This document shows positions 43,652 through 52,862 of a DNA stretch of 64,000 nucleotides, piece after piece. The notes below the pieces were generated by a model. The model was not told the DNA's origin. It searched no databases and saw only the letters and a program-made list of their open reading frames with translations. The translations under genes and the position numbers were made by a program. Source of the stretch: Acetivibrio cellulolyticus CD2 (GTDB lineage Bacteria; Bacillota; Clostridia; Acetivibrionales; Acetivibrionaceae); assembly GCF_000179595.2 (NCBI RefSeq), contig NZ_JH556659.1, forward strand, positions 979 through 64,978, read 5' to 3'. The first letter of the stretch is position 1, and each line of letters starts with the position of its first letter.

Positions 43652-43826
43652 CCCCTTTTAGCCTTCGAGGTTAGTTGACGGGTTCGGGTTAAGGTACCCT
43701 ACTCAATAGATGAGATTCACCCCGGATATTGCATCCCCCGTACTCCTTATGGAGATTCGGCTTTACCGTGCTATTTTAACAGAGACCACGGGGTAACTCC
43801 ATACAAAGATTATGGAAACTAAGGAA
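43652..43826 (-). promoter_or_regulatory. c-di-AMP (ydaO/yuaA) riboswitch
   Basis: Read on the minus strand, the leader has the marks of the ydaO-yuaA class: GCACGGTAAAGCCGAATC, GGGGGATGCAATATCC, GGGGTGAATC, GTAGGGTACC, and near the 3' end GAACCCGTCAACTAACCTC followed by AAGGC. CTAAGGAA at the 5' end (43819-43826) can pair with TTCC/TTAG at 43649-43660, next to the ribosome binding site of the SleB-type gene. That suggests ligand-dependent sequestering or terminator competition. Genes for cell wall hydrolases are classical targets of this class. Confidence 0.9.
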
Positions 43827-43830
43827 ATAT

Positions 43831-44520
43831 TCAGTGCCTCGCTTCTGAATCACAAAACCTGAAGTGCCCTATTATATTTTGTGAATTGTACCAATTGAGC
43901 AAATGGTTTTCCTCTTTCGGGTATGTACTGGCATTGTGAATTATATAGGGTACACCATTTTTGCCTCTTTTATCAGATATGATGGCAACATGCTGCGGTA
44001 AAACAACGATGTCTCCCCTTTGCCATTGTACCAGGTTGCTTTTGTCATAAGGTATGACTTCTGTTGTTAAATTCATGGCATATTTCTTGAAAAAAACATA
44101 CTGGTTCTTAACACGCCTGAAATCAATATTTGGATCGGGGTTTGCAACTGAGCCGGAATAATCCTGTAGATTTTGTTTGATATCTTTATCAATATTGGAT
44201 TTAAGGTCGTAGCCTGCATTTTTAAGGGCTCTCCATACAACATCGGTACAAACCCCTTCAGTTTGGGGAGGATAGCCGCCTGAATAATATTCGCTCTTGT
44301 ATTTAGGGTGGTTTCGAATTTCCTTTCTGGCACCCTCTAAAATGTCATCAAGATCAGAAATACCGTCTTTATCCATGTCGCTGTTTACTACAAGATTTTC
44401 TACATCTATCTTTGGTCTCATAAAATATAAATAATCTCCGTAAAGAAAGTAGTTGATAGGCATAATAGCTGCAATACCCAAAATTAAAACAACACTGCTA
44501 ATTATTAATACTTTTTTCAT
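43831..44520 (-). CDS. DUF1287 protein, NlpC/P60-like (229 aa)
   Basis: Signal anchor (residues 5-25), then a DUF1287 domain of ~175 residues: ARKEIRNHPKYKSEYYSGGYPPQTEGVCTDVVWRALKNAGYDLK, with the candidate nucleophile Cys in EGVCTDV, and VQWQRGDIVVLPQHVAIISD with the candidate His. DUF1287 proteins belong to the papain-like NlpC/P60 superfamily, so a peptidoglycan or amide hydrolase is likely. A calcium-loop-like DMDKDGISDLDD lies at ~49-60. Directly upstream of the c-di-AMP riboswitch on the same strand, so the riboswitch may be read from its transcript. Ribosome binding site GGGAG. Confidence 0.85.
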   Translation of the reverse strand: MKKVLIISSVVLILGIAAIMPINYFLYGDYLYFMRPKIDVENLVVNSDMDKDGISDLDDILEGARKEIRNHPKYKSEYYSGGYPPQTEGVCTDVVWRALKNAGYDLKSNIDKDIKQNLQDYSGSVANPDPNIDFRRVKNQYVFFKKYAMNLTTEVIPYDKSNLVQWQRGDIVVLPQHVAIISDKRGKNGVPYIIHNASTYPKEENHLLNWYNSQNIIGHFRFCDSEARH

Positions 44521-44626
44521 CCTATTGCTCCCGTTTTTAAGTAATCAAGTAAAATTAATATTCTGCCAGATCAATAATTATACTATAACTTTTTACTGAA
44601 CAATACAATATAGTTGAAGATTTTGA

Positions 44627-44761
44627 CTGGCTGTAAAAAATTCAGTTGATGTAGTTTTAATGGATATAAACCTTTCCGCAAATCAAAAAGATGGAATCCT
44701 GGCAGTACTTGAAATTTTAAAAATCAAAAATATCGTAAAAATTATAATGCTTAACAAATAG
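44627..44761 (+). pseudogene. Fragment of a response-regulator receiver domain (44 codons)
   Basis: A 44-codon stretch ending in TAG reads AVKNSVDVVLMDINLSANQ then DGILAVLEILK...IVKIIML. It matches the strand with the phospho-acceptor Asp (VVLMD) and the next helix and strand of a receiver domain. No start codon, domain 5' part or HTH is present, so it is a decayed remnant. Confidence 0.65.
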
Positions 44762-44767
44762 CATAAA

Positions 44768-44800
44768 AAAGTAAGACAAACATCCGTCTGCCTTACTTTA
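44768..44800 (-). terminator. Terminator of the WG-repeat gene
   Basis: On the minus strand AAAGTAAG...CAGAC and GTCT...CTTACTTT pair and run into six Ts. It lies 73 nt past the stop of the gene ending at 44873. Confidence 0.7.
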
Positions 44801-44872
44801 AACTAATATACTTTCACTATAAACTTGCGTCGTCCTAATTCTGAGACCTTGAGTTAAGACAAACGTAAATTA

Positions 44873-46507
44873 CTACTTTTCAATTATTACCGTTTGACTT
44901 TCTGAATCCCAGTTGACTTTTGCATTTAAACTTTCTGCTACGGCTCTTACTGGAACTAAGGTTCTACCATTTAATATTTGAGGCTCTACATCTAACTCTA
45001 TTTGTTTTTCTCCTGTTGTAATTATTTTGTTTCCTATTTGCATTACTATTGTTGTTTTATCTTTGGTTGCTGTAATCGTTTTGGTTGTATCTTCCCATTC
45101 TACTGTAGCTCCCATTGCTTCAAATATTGCTCTCATTGGCACAAGGGTTCTTCCGTTTTGTATGATAGGGGGTTGGTCTAGTTTTAGATCTGTTCCGTTG
45201 ATTGTTATTTTTATTTTGTTTTCTGTCAGCTGTATTAGTCCTTTTTTTCCATCTTTAACGTATGCCAGAATGCCATTTTCCTGGGTAAACCAAGTATCAT
45301 CTATGCTTTTGTCAAAGTCGGATATTTTGTTCCCTTTGTCATCAATAAAGTAGTATTGGTTTTCTTTTTTTACTAGAGCCCTATTGTTTATAAATTTACA
45401 CGCATCATCAAATTGGGGTTTTATTATTTCTTGTCCTTTTATGTTTATGTATCCAATTTTTTTGTCTACCATGACCATTATTAATCCATCATACATTGAT
45501 CCCGATATTCCGTCATATTTTGGAGTTACGATTACTTTTCCTTCCGCGTTATATATTCCGCATTTATCGCCTTTTTCATTCCAGTATGTTGCATATCCAT
45601 CTTGGAAGTAGTTTACGCAGTAGTTTTCCGGTTTTATGACCCATTTTCCTGTCTTGTCGATTGCTCCCCATTTTCCGTTTTGCTCTACTATTGCAATTCC
45701 TTCGTCACTAAATATTTGGCAACTACTATTATCTTTTATTGCTATATCAGTGTAGAGTGGTTTTATTATCCATTTGCCTGTTTTGTCTACTATTCCCCAT
45801 TTTTGTGTTGTTTTATCTTTTGCTAGTGCTATTCCTTTGTTGTATGAGAGTAATTCTTCTAGTTGATCACTTGTATATACGATTTTGCCTGTTTTATCAA
45901 TATATCCTACGTTCAATCCAGTTTCTACTTTTATATTTACACAAGCTATTCCTTCTTTAAATTCAAATCCTGTTGTTATATAGCTTTGATCATTTTCTGA
46001 GGCATCTCTGCTTCCTGCAATATATTTTCCTGTCAAGTCATAGTAGTCTACGTAACATTGTGCATCTGTCTCAAGTCCAATGATTCCTTCACTACAGTCT
46101 GAAGCATTATAGTATCTGTCTTCAGCTAGTTTATCTCCGTCTAGTATTACTTCTCCTTTTTTGTTTATTACTTGTACATCTACTTCTCCTGAAAATCCTA
46201 TCCCTGTTTCTATTATTGCCCATGCTACTCCTTCATGAAAGTCTCCTACTCTGCCATATTTAGGTTCTACTATTACATTTCCTTGTTCGTCTATGAAACC
46301 CCATGCTTCTCCTTCAGCATCATTTCCATATGCATCTTTTTTTATAACTTTTTGCATTACTGCTGACATTCCTTCAGAGTAGGGACGTATGTCATCCCAT
46401 TTTGCTTCGGTTATGTCTGTATAGCTTACACTTTTTGCATATGCTGCTGTACTGCTTAAAAGTCCTATCACAATTGTTAAAAGTAAAAATATCCTCGATA
46501 TTTTCAT
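44873..46507 (-). CDS. Secreted WG-repeat protein with copper-amine-oxidase-type stalk (544 aa)
   Basis: Signal peptide 1-24. Residues ~35-420 are about eight WG (KWG-leptospira) repeats, each around 40-45 residues with the WGxIDxxGxxVIxPxY pattern (WGFIDEQGNVIVEPKY, WGIVDKTGKWIIKPLY, WGAIDKTGKWVIKP). The C-terminal ~120 residues are a copper amine oxidase N-terminal-like stalk (GRTLVPMRAIFEAMGATVEW and GRTLVPVRAVAESLNAKVNW). Members are surface proteins; WG repeats are thought to form protein-binding propeller-like folds. No enzyme domain. Ribosome binding site AGGAAG. Confidence 0.88.
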   Translation of the reverse strand: MKISRIFLLLTIVIGLLSSTAAYAKSVSYTDITEAKWDDIRPYSEGMSAVMQKVIKKDAYGNDAEGEAWGFIDEQGNVIVEPKYGRVGDFHEGVAWAIIETGIGFSGEVDVQVINKKGEVILDGDKLAEDRYYNASDCSEGIIGLETDAQCYVDYYDLTGKYIAGSRDASENDQSYITTGFEFKEGIACVNIKVETGLNVGYIDKTGKIVYTSDQLEELLSYNKGIALAKDKTTQKWGIVDKTGKWIIKPLYTDIAIKDNSSCQIFSDEGIAIVEQNGKWGAIDKTGKWVIKPENYCVNYFQDGYATYWNEKGDKCGIYNAEGKVIVTPKYDGISGSMYDGLIMVMVDKKIGYINIKGQEIIKPQFDDACKFINNRALVKKENQYYFIDDKGNKISDFDKSIDDTWFTQENGILAYVKDGKKGLIQLTENKIKITINGTDLKLDQPPIIQNGRTLVPMRAIFEAMGATVEWEDTTKTITATKDKTTIVMQIGNKIITTGEKQIELDVEPQILNGRTLVPVRAVAESLNAKVNWDSESQTVIIEK

Positions 46508-46997
46508 TGTTTCTCTTCCTTTCTTTTTTATGTTTATAGTTCTTTTCTTTTTTGTTTTGGCAAGTTTGCCCTCCTTTACTAGTATATTTTTGCCCTTACC
46601 TTATTAACGGCCATGTTTTTATTAAAGTATTCTGAATATGCAAAAAACAATTAGTTCATTCTTGAAATATTAATATACCAAGTAAGAACCAAGTTATTTT
46701 CCTTCTGTATAATATGTGATATAACACCAAATATTCTATTAAAATATAATTAATACGAGGTTTGGTAGGGGATAACCTAAAGAATACACTTGCTTTCGCT
46801 AAAATACTTTTATTGAGAATTTGCATAATATAATGCCATGCTGGAGTGTATTTGGTTAGTGTTATAAAAACTTTTTAATATAATTTTCATTTACAGATAA
46901 AACTAAGTTTGATAAAATTCTTACCATAAATTACATAAATAATGTGGTTTGCAAGGTTTGCAAATAATAATAATTTATTTCGGGGGGAGAAAACTAA
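46508..46997. other. 490-nt divergent intergenic region
   Basis: AT-rich, between the WG-repeat gene and the 1456-aa gene, which start away from each other. It contains a short direct repeat GGTTTGCAA at about 46943-46962 and several TATAAT-like hexamers, but no promoter with a convincing -35, and no RNA class recognised. Confidence 0.4.
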
Positions 46998-49900
46998 ATG
47001 TTTAAAAGCAAAAGAATGATTCCACTTGTCATTTCTGTGGTGTTTTTTGTCCAAATTCTAACTTCAGCTTTGTTTACTTCTTTTGGTATTGTAAAAGTTG
47101 ATGCTGCAAATACTTTAGCGGAAGAAAATGTTGAATCCAAACTCAAGGGTGATGTAAATGGAGATGGAGAAAGAAACAGTATAGATTTTGCACGTATGAG
47201 AATGTTTTTATTAGGAATAATAACAAGTTTTCCAGTCAAAAATAGTGCCTGGGCTTCAGACGTTAGCTGCGATGGGGTATTTAACAGTATTGATTTTGCT
47301 TATATGAGACAATTCTTACTGGGAATAAGAAAACTGCCTGAGGAACCGTACATATCACCAACACCAAGCGTAATCCAATCACCATCACCAACACTAAGCG
47401 TAATTCAATCGCCATCACCAACACCAAGCATAATTCAATCGCCATTTCCAACCCAAAGTGACACTCAACAGCCATTGAAGCCGAATGGCCTAAACTGCTT
47501 GCTGGTAACAGATACTACGGTATCAATTTGTTGGGAACCGTCAACCGATATAGATATCCTTGATTACTTGGTTACCAAAAATGGAGAGTTTGAAACCATG
47601 TCACATGGGAAGACGGAATGTACAATTACTGGGTTGACTCCTAACGAAACATACGAATTTAAAGTAATCGCAATAGATACAGCAGAAAATATATCAGAGC
47701 CAAGTGATTCCTGTTTGGTAACAACAAAAGTAAGCAATATGGAACAGTTGAAAATGTCATTGATCCGTAATTTTGATGTAAAAGGAACAACTTATAGTCT
47801 AACTTATAATGGAGACGTTACAGATATTCAGAGTAAAATCAGCAAAGCACTTTCTGATGCAATTCTTGAAAGTAATAAGCCTTTTCTGATTAAAGATTAT
47901 TCTATCGAAAATAGTGGTTATGCCGGGGATATGGAAATAACATTTATATTTTCGTATGATAATACATATCAACTCACCGACGTGGCTCGTTCAGCTGATG
48001 AATTGAAATCAAAAATATTAAATGGACTTAGTAATAGACTTCAAAATATTAATATACTTTATAAAGGTACAATTGATAATAACGATATAAATTCGACATT
48101 AAGTACCGTATTAAGTAATGATACATATTTATTGGAGAGTCTTAGAGAGTATAACTGTCAAATTGGATACTCAAACGGTTTTACAATAATAGAATTTAAC
48201 ATTGACTATAAAATTACTAAAGAGCAGGAAGATAATCTTGATCGTGCTGTTGAGTTTATTGTCTCAAAACTTACCGTCAGTGATATGAGTGATCATGAAA
48301 AAGAAAAACTGATACATGATTATATTTTGTCTAATATTGAATACACTGAAGACGAAATGTACAGTAATGCCTATAGTGCACTGGTCTTTGGAAAAACCAA
48401 CTGTGAAGGCTATGCAATGTTAACATACAAAATGTTAGAAGCTGCAGGTATAGAAAATATCATCGTGACAAACGAAGATCATGCATGGAATGTTGTTAAA
48501 ATAAATAGCAGATGGTATCATTTGGACACAACCTGGAATGATGGCAAAAAAAGAGATTCGGGTTTTTATAAATATTATAATTTGACGGATAACGAAATTT
48601 GTAAAAGTCGCAATTATGTTAATAAATATGGTATTTTATGTACAACGGATTACATTGAGGATTTAGGTGAAATCAATACTGCAACTAATGGAAAATACGC
48701 AGAAGTATTAAAAGATATAAAAGAGACACAGGATTATGTATTTGTAAGCAACTTCCAAAATGATGCGGCAATAAGTTTATTATATAGTAAAGCTCTAGTA
48801 AAAGAAGGGGAAAGTATAAATTTAGTAGATCCCAAAATTCTTAATGAATTGAATGCGAATTCATATCAATGGTCAACTAGCGATCCGAATATAGCAACTG
48901 TAACTAATGGAGTATTAACAGCAAAAAAGGAAGGAACAGTATTTATTTCAGCGAAGCTTATAGATGGCATGTTTAATACATCAAGCCTTCTTTGTAAAAT
49001 TTGTGTAATTCCTGTTGAATCAGAAGGTGGAAAGAGTCCTCAAACCCTGGCTGAAGAAAACATAGTCGGGTTTACAGATTCAAGTATTCAGCCACAGATA
49101 ACAATTAGCAGCAGGGGTGATATAAATGCTACGACAACTGTAACAAATGCTTCTGATATGTTAGATGGGAAAATAGAGTTTATAGGGCAACCGATAGAGA
49201 TAAGTACTACATCTGAATTTAACTGGGCAGAAATAGGATTTAAGTTAAATAAAGAGCAGTTGGAGACCTTAGATATAAACAATTTGATGATCTATTGGTA
49301 TGATGAGAAAAATAACGAAATTGTTCCACAGGCAACAAAAGTAGATGAAGAAAGTGGGGTTATTTCTACGACAGTAACTCACTTTAGTAAGTATTTTGTT
49401 AGTTATAGAATAAATATAAATAAAAGAATTGATATTGCATTTGTAATTGACAGTAAATATTCAGATCAGGCGAGTTTAAATACATTTAAGAAAAATATCA
49501 CAAATACTATTCTCGAGTTATCCAAAAAATCAGATTTACGGATATCATTTATTGATGCTCAAACTCAAACTAAAGTTTATAGTTTTTGTATTCAAAAACC
49601 TAATAACATAATTGCTGATATGACTTCGAAAGCTAAAATTGATACTAGTGTTATAGCCGCATTCAGCAAAGTTTCACCAGGAGGAAAGACACCAAGTAAT
49701 CAGGAAATTTTGGCTGTTATTAAAGATGGATTTACAGATGGAAATGAAGTGGTAAGCAATACTCCGTTTTGTGCCATCAATTATAAATATGTATTGATTT
49801 ACACTCGTTGGGATGCTTATTTTACAGAGAACAATTCTATTATTGCAAAGATTGGAAACGTGACTGGACTGATAGTAGGAAAAACAGTAGCATATTACGT

Positions 49901-51368
49901 AGGTGGAGAAATAGCCTATGATCAAAGCGATGTAATTCCATTAACGGAATTTTTATATTCAGGGAATTACAATCTAGTAACTATTCCTTATACGGAAAAT
50001 AATCTCTGGTCACTTAAGCAATATGGAGACAATAACAAAAATGACGTTATTGTTTTACAAAAGAAATTAGTAACTCATGGATACCTGAAGATGCCAATAG
50101 ACCAATATACAAAAACACAAGTTCCTTTTGGAACTTTTGACGAGGTAACTAAAGAGGCTGTTGAACAATATCAGAGTGATAAAGGGTTGTATGTTGATGG
50201 TGTAGTGGATAAAGATACATGGATTGCACTGACTCTTCCATGGGATAATGAAAACGCGCAACCTGATAGAAGTAGCTGGACTTACGGGTATATTTTTGGG
50301 AATAATAGCTTCTATATGGTAAATCCGACGATTAAATTTACTTCGCCTGCTAGTGGAACCAAAGCAGAGGTGCGGGAAAAGATTAAAATAACTGTAAACG
50401 CTACCAATTGTCATCATATAGCTTTAGTTATTGATGGTGAGTGCATTGCAACTATATATGGCGAGTATAATGTAAATGTTATAAACTTCGAATATGACTA
50501 TAGAATACCTTGTGTCGGAACACACTCAATAGAGATAAGAGGAAGGAATGTACCGGGCAGTAATGACGGAAATCTTGTGATATCAAATAGAACGGTTGAA
50601 GGGATATACCCTGAGCCTGAAGTAGATGGGAAAGTAATAGGTTCTCAAGATTATATTGATATGATAGATGAAATATATGATGAAACATGGAGTGAAACTT
50701 ATTTAGAATATGTGATATTATTAGGAGCTATAATTGCGGATTATGAGGCGAAAATAGTTGCTTCAAGCAAGTGCATGGAAATAATTATGTCAGATGTTAA
50801 AAACAATAGCATTAAACTTAATTATATTTCAGACTATAATTTTTTAAGATTATGTGAAAAGGTGAATAGTTTGGTAAGAAAACAATCAGTTGTTAGTCAA
50901 GAGTTACATTACTTTAGGAATTACTTAAATAGAGTGCCTAAAACATTAAATGAATTGATAGATGAAAATTCAAAATTGTCCTCAGATGAGCAATGGCAGC
51001 TTATGAGCATAGACAGATCGTTATACCATATGCAGCAAGATGGAGGATTGAAAAATTTGAAGTTTGTTTCAGCTGATGGTCGATTTGAAGCTGTATATAA
51101 TGAGTATGGACTGTTAGTGACAGATTCGATTAATATGGGTACATATAATTATGCACCATCTATAACTGAAGGACATGCATCGCATAAAAAGTATGATGTG
51201 AATCCCTACGAGGAGTGGGGAAACACTTCTGATTCACCTCAGAAAGGAAAGGCGAATATAGACGAAGCAGTTGAATTAGTGAAAGATCAGTTGAAGGGAG
51301 ATGTAGAAGAAGATATTGAAGATTATAGACAAGAGTTAATTGATATGTATGGCTTTATAGAAATATAA
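46998..51368 (+). CDS. Giant dockerin/transglutaminase/vWA-like/PG-binding surface protein (1456 aa)
   Basis: Signal peptide 1-37; N-terminal type I dockerin 51-113 (GDVNGDGERNSIDF; second repeat SCDGVFNSIDF with RQFLLGI); Ser/Pro/Thr repeat linker 118-160; fibronectin type III ~162-245; transglutaminase-like domain ~420-535 with triad Cys469 (TNCEGYA), His495 (DHAWNVV) and Asp510 (HLDTTW). An Ig-like (BIG2-type) domain follows at ~600-670, a beta domain at ~690-800, a von Willebrand A-like region from ~810 (RIDIAFVIDS), a peptidoglycan-binding type 1 domain at ~1004-1080 (VLQKKLVTHGY, FDEVTKEAVEQYQ), and a helical C-terminus that may be toxin-like. It could cross-link or cleave proteins at the cell surface or on the cellulosome. 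Ribosome binding site GGGGGGAG. Confidence 0.85.
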   Translation: MFKSKRMIPLVISVVFFVQILTSALFTSFGIVKVDAANTLAEENVESKLKGDVNGDGERNSIDFARMRMFLLGIITSFPVKNSAWASDVSCDGVFNSIDFAYMRQFLLGIRKLPEEPYISPTPSVIQSPSPTLSVIQSPSPTPSIIQSPFPTQSDTQQPLKPNGLNCLLVTDTTVSICWEPSTDIDILDYLVTKNGEFETMSHGKTECTITGLTPNETYEFKVIAIDTAENISEPSDSCLVTTKVSNMEQLKMSLIRNFDVKGTTYSLTYNGDVTDIQSKISKALSDAILESNKPFLIKDYSIENSGYAGDMEITFIFSYDNTYQLTDVARSADELKSKILNGLSNRLQNINILYKGTIDNNDINSTLSTVLSNDTYLLESLREYNCQIGYSNGFTIIEFNIDYKITKEQEDNLDRAVEFIVSKLTVSDMSDHEKEKLIHDYILSNIEYTEDEMYSNAYSALVFGKTNCEGYAMLTYKMLEAAGIENIIVTNEDHAWNVVKINSRWYHLDTTWNDGKKRDSGFYKYYNLTDNEICKSRNYVNKYGILCTTDYIEDLGEINTATNGKYAEVLKDIKETQDYVFVSNFQNDAAISLLYSKALVKEGESINLVDPKILNELNANSYQWSTSDPNIATVTNGVLTAKKEGTVFISAKLIDGMFNTSSLLCKICVIPVESEGGKSPQTLAEENIVGFTDSSIQPQITISSRGDINATTTVTNASDMLDGKIEFIGQPIEISTTSEFNWAEIGFKLNKEQLETLDINNLMIYWYDEKNNEIVPQATKVDEESGVISTTVTHFSKYFVSYRININKRIDIAFVIDSKYSDQASLNTFKKNITNTILELSKKSDLRISFIDAQTQTKVYSFCIQKPNNIIADMTSKAKIDTSVIAAFSKVSPGGKTPSNQEILAVIKDGFTDGNEVVSNTPFCAINYKYVLIYTRWDAYFTENNSIIAKIGNVTGLIVGKTVAYYVGGEIAYDQSDVIPLTEFLYSGNYNLVTIPYTENNLWSLKQYGDNNKNDVIVLQKKLVTHGYLKMPIDQYTKTQVPFGTFDEVTKEAVEQYQSDKGLYVDGVVDKDTWIALTLPWDNENAQPDRSSWTYGYIFGNNSFYMVNPTIKFTSPASGTKAEVREKIKITVNATNCHHIALVIDGECIATIYGEYNVNVINFEYDYRIPCVGTHSIEIRGRNVPGSNDGNLVISNRTVEGIYPEPEVDGKVIGSQDYIDMIDEIYDETWSETYLEYVILLGAIIADYEAKIVASSKCMEIIMSDVKNNSIKLNYISDYNFLRLCEKVNSLVRKQSVVSQELHYFRNYLNRVPKTLNELIDENSKLSSDEQWQLMSIDRSLYHMQQDGGLKNLKFVSADGRFEAVYNEYGLLVTDSINMGTYNYAPSITEGHASHKKYDVNPYEEWGNTSDSPQKGKANIDEAVELVKDQLKGDVEEDIEDYRQELIDMYGFIEI
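47355..47460 (+). repeat. 30-bp-period repeat encoding the Ser-Pro-Thr linker
   Basis: Three to four near-identical ~30-bp units, encoding SPTPSVIQSP and variants. This is a typical cellulosomal linker, giving flexibility after the dockerin, and a likely site of length variation. Confidence 0.75.
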
Positions 51369-51396
51369 TAAATTTACAAAGATTATGGAGTGTTGG

Positions 51397-51424
51397 GCAG
51401 AATGGACCTTCTGCTATTCTTTTA
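51397..51424 (+). terminator. Terminator after the 1456-aa gene
   Basis: GCAGAA pairs with TTCTGC, followed by TATTCTTTT. Short stem, moderate confidence. Confidence 0.5.
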
Positions 51425-51573
51425 CAAAAAAGTATATGCCTGGTAGAAAAATCAATTACTGATTTTATGTATAGCTTATTTCGAATATGGGAGTTATTTT
51501 TGCTATTGTTTTTGAGTTATTACACATTATAATGGCTGCAAATATGAGCAGGGCTATGGAGAGGAGATATTAA

Positions 51574-52671
51574 GTGAAAAAGAATAAATTGGCAATTAAT
51601 GTTTTAATAATTGTGTCATTGTTAATAATTAGTGGATGCAAAAAGTTTGAAAGTATTGATAATCCTAAAAACTTAACTACTTCACCGTCAATGACTTCTG
51701 CTATTACAGTAGCTCCAACGATTGCACCGACAATAGTGCCAACCGTTAAATCTATAATAAAGCCAACCCTCAATCCAGAGGAACGTTCCATGGAAGCCTA
51801 CAAGAAATTTATGAAAAATGAAACGAAGGTATCTTTTGACCTTTTTATGCCAAAGGACGGTATGGACGAAGCTTTATACAAAAAGGGAAGTGAATATACA
51901 TTTTCGGAAGTACTCGACATAGTTACAACGAATTATTATAATTATTCTTCAAATAAGAAAATTAAATACATAGATCATAGCTATATCGATTGCGGTAAGG
52001 ATGGAGTAAACGAATTGGCTCTTCGTTTAAATGGTATGGATATTTATAGTGAGGATGATGATAGTACTCTTGTTTATATCATAAAATATATCAATGGGAA
52101 ACTATCTGTTTGTTATTATTACGAGACTTGGGCCAGAAGCGAATCTACAATAAATGAATATGGATATTATCAGTCTTATGGTAGCGGTGGAGCAAGCAAT
52201 CATGGTGCAGAATATGGTCTTATTGACAAAGATGGTAACTGGCAGCCAATTGTATATATTGAAAGTGAAACTGATATTAATCAGCTTGCTTTGTCAGACA
52301 AGCTAGGGCAGATTCCTAAAATGGCGGAGGCAAAGGGAATATCAGGCGGGATTGAGCTGGATACCATTCGTTTTGATAATAATAGTAATGCAGCTAATTC
52401 AGATGAGATTGGCAATAAAGAGTGCTTTTACACATTTTATATTTATGACGATAATTGGGAGCCAATCAAGGATCCGAACCTTTATACGAACAGCATATAT
52501 AAAGAAATCTTCGATGAGGCATTGGTACCATTTATTACGCCAGATGAGCTTTCGGCTATTATTTCGGAAAAAGAGGAAAAGGTGGGAGCTACAGCTGAAA
52601 TCAAAGAAGGGGCAGAAACTACATGGAAGACACTTAATGGGAACATGTTTTCAGAGTATGTAGGAAGATAG
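51574..52671 (+). CDS. Unknown lipoprotein (365 aa)
   Basis: Lipobox LIISGC with Cys ~23 after a short hydrophobic signal, then a Thr/Pro-rich tether (~35-68, SMTSAITVAPTIAPTIVPT) and an unrecognised soluble domain to 365. A GKDGVNELALRLNGMDI motif with Gly/Asp/Asn looks like a beta-propeller-type calcium repeat. It follows the 1456-aa protein on the same strand with a ~205-nt gap and could be a partner or immunity factor, but nothing proves this. The ATG at 51574 is preceded by GAGGAG. Confidence 0.7.
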   Translation: MKKNKLAINVLIIVSLLIISGCKKFESIDNPKNLTTSPSMTSAITVAPTIAPTIVPTVKSIIKPTLNPEERSMEAYKKFMKNETKVSFDLFMPKDGMDEALYKKGSEYTFSEVLDIVTTNYYNYSSNKKIKYIDHSYIDCGKDGVNELALRLNGMDIYSEDDDSTLVYIIKYINGKLSVCYYYETWARSESTINEYGYYQSYGSGGASNHGAEYGLIDKDGNWQPIVYIESETDINQLALSDKLGQIPKMAEAKGISGGIELDTIRFDNNSNAANSDEIGNKECFYTFYIYDDNWEPIKDPNLYTNSIYKEIFDEALVPFITPDELSAIISEKEEKVGATAEIKEGAETTWKTLNGNMFSEYVGR

Positions 52672-52838
52672 TCTATAGAATGAAAAAGAATATCGAAAAA
52701 ATGAAAAGATATGAGGGCTGCTGTCTGTGGTAGCAGAACCGCAATGAGGGCAACAAAAAATATCATAACCAAAGTCGCCATAATAAAATTGGGAAGTTAA
52801 ATAAATGTGATATGATGAAATGCAAGTTTTATTTAAGA

Positions 52839-52862
52839 GGAGCTCGTTCTGAGCTCCTCTGA
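52839..52862. repeat. Palindromic GC-rich stem-loop
   Basis: AGAGGAGCTC pairs with GAGCTCCTCT over a 5-nt loop, a perfect 10-bp stem. There is no T-run, so it is not a simple terminator. It is followed by a second stem at 52861-52898 and lies 123 nt upstream of the gene at 52985. Its role is unknown; it could be an RNA leader structure. Confidence 0.55.

Larger units (their letters stand above)
44521..44872. other. 352-nt divergent intergenic region with gene debris
   Basis: Contains a receiver-domain fragment at 44627-44761 and the terminator at 44768-44800. No intact gene. Confidence 0.6.

Noticed and set aside
46700-46997. Possible riboswitch in the long leader of the 1456-aa gene
   Set aside because: Only AT-rich sequence and a short GGTTTGCAA direct repeat; no conserved blocks of c-di-GMP, c-di-AMP or other classes were found.
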